From positions 39,711 through 55,531 of the forward strand of contig MGQN01000006.1 of NCBI GenBank assembly GCA_001797845.1: a stretch of DNA of 15,821 nucleotides, in the 5' to 3' direction. Position 1 is the stretch's first letter. The number at the start of each line of letters is the position of its first letter. This stretch comes from Deltaproteobacteria bacterium RBG_16_44_11. GTDB lineage: Bacteria > Desulfobacterota > Syntrophia > Syntrophales > Smithellaceae. This document shows, in pieces, positions 15,592 through 15,821 of this stretch. The translations under genes were made by a program, and so were the position numbers. The notes beneath the pieces were generated by a model, which saw only the letters and a program-made list of their open reading frames with translations, was not told the origin of the DNA and did not search any database.

Positions 15592-15600
15592 GGGGGGGGG
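15592..15600 (+). repeat. G9 homopolymer in the ribosome-binding position of rpiB
   Basis: A run of nine G lies nine bases upstream of the rpiB ATG at 15610, with no other purine-rich ribosome-binding sequence there. Its G-rich core followed by AAA could serve as a Shine-Dalgarno element. Confidence 0.6.
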
Positions 15601-15609
15601 AAATATCTA

Positions 15610-15821
15610 ATGAAAAAAGTCATCATTGCCTCCGATCACGGAGCGATAACCCTGAAAAGTGAAATTATATCCTTTTTAAAAACAAAAAGTTACGAGATAA
15701 AGGACATGGGCGTAAATACGGAAGATTCGGTGGATTATCCCGATATTGCCGTGGCCACCTGTGAAGAATTTAAGAGGGGCGGGTATGATTTCGGTATTTT
15801 GCTTTGCGGCACGGGAATCGG
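15610..15821 (+). CDS. rpiB: Ribose-5-phosphate isomerase B (C-terminus cut by window edge)
   Basis: The first 70 codons are visible from the ATG at 15610 and run off the right edge. The protein starts MKKVIIASDHGAITLKSEI, where Asp9 and His10 of the ASDHGA motif bind the substrate phosphate and sugar, followed by VDYPDIAVATCE (42-53) and FGILLCGTGIG (61-71, the last Gly cut), which holds the active-site cysteine and the GTGIG loop of the RpiB/LacAB family. It interconverts ribose-5-phosphate and ribulose-5-phosphate in the pentose phosphate pathway. The Cys-GTG(I/N)G form is that of RpiB. It is divergent from xerD. In many bacteria rpiB is followed by glyA, but this cannot be seen here. Confidence 0.94.
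   Translation, partial: MKKVIIASDHGAITLKSEIISFLKTKSYEIKDMGVNTEDSVDYPDIAVATCEEFKRGGYDFGILLCGTGI

Noticed and set aside
1..15821. Search for an undescribed defence, toxin-antitoxin or biosynthetic system
   Set aside because: Every gene apart from the TPR protein and part of the M23 peptidase belongs to a well-known housekeeping family in a conserved order. I see no support for a novel system.

Overview
This looks like ordinary chromosome from a Gram-negative bacterium with an outer membrane, most likely a deltaproteobacterium (Desulfobacterota, Syntrophus/Smithella-like). That placement rests on gene order and protein character and is an inference. The Gram-negative call is firmer, because Kdo synthesis (kdsA, kdsC) and LPS transport (lptC, lptA, lptB) are present. 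Base composition is moderate to low in GC and fairly even. I see no rRNA, tRNA, CRISPR array, insertion sequence, phage gene or other sign of recent transfer.

Layout. (1) Positions 1-3752, minus strand, one run read right to left: coaBC (coenzyme A synthesis), a family-4 uracil-DNA glycosylase, an NfeD-type membrane serine protease and a slipin/stomatin cut by the left edge. A good sigma70-type promoter lies just upstream of coaBC. (2) Positions 3753-4036 are a divergent intergenic region holding that promoter and an inverted repeat. (3) Positions 4037-5362, plus strand, encode a membrane-anchored M23 (LytM) peptidase that runs convergently into rapZ. (4) Positions 5393-15490, minus strand, form a long cluster read right to left: xerD, a membrane-anchored TPR protein, kdsA, kdsC, lptC, lptA, lptB, rpoN, hpf, ptsN and rapZ. 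From kdsC to rapZ this matches the order of the E. coli kdsC-lptCAB-rpoN-hpf-ptsN-rapZ locus, but without kdsD, hprK or npr at the expected places. (5) At 15610 rpiB starts on the plus strand and is cut by the right edge.

How the genes work together: KdsA and KdsC make Kdo for the LPS core. LptC, LptA and LptB carry finished LPS towards the outer membrane. RpoN (sigma54), long-form HPF, PtsN (EIIA-Ntr) and RapZ form the regulatory tail of the same cluster, linking nitrogen/carbon status, ribosome hibernation and, in E. coli, amino-sugar supply to envelope building. The convergent M23 peptidase also acts in the envelope. NfeD plus slipin form a separate membrane protease/scaffold pair.

I found no convincing undescribed system. 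The points most worth a second look are local: a uracil-DNA glycosylase whose apparent start is out of frame across a T7 run, a G9 run in the ribosome-binding position of rpiB, a hairpin spanning the rapZ start codon, and the TPR protein with an unrecognised N-terminal extracytoplasmic region.
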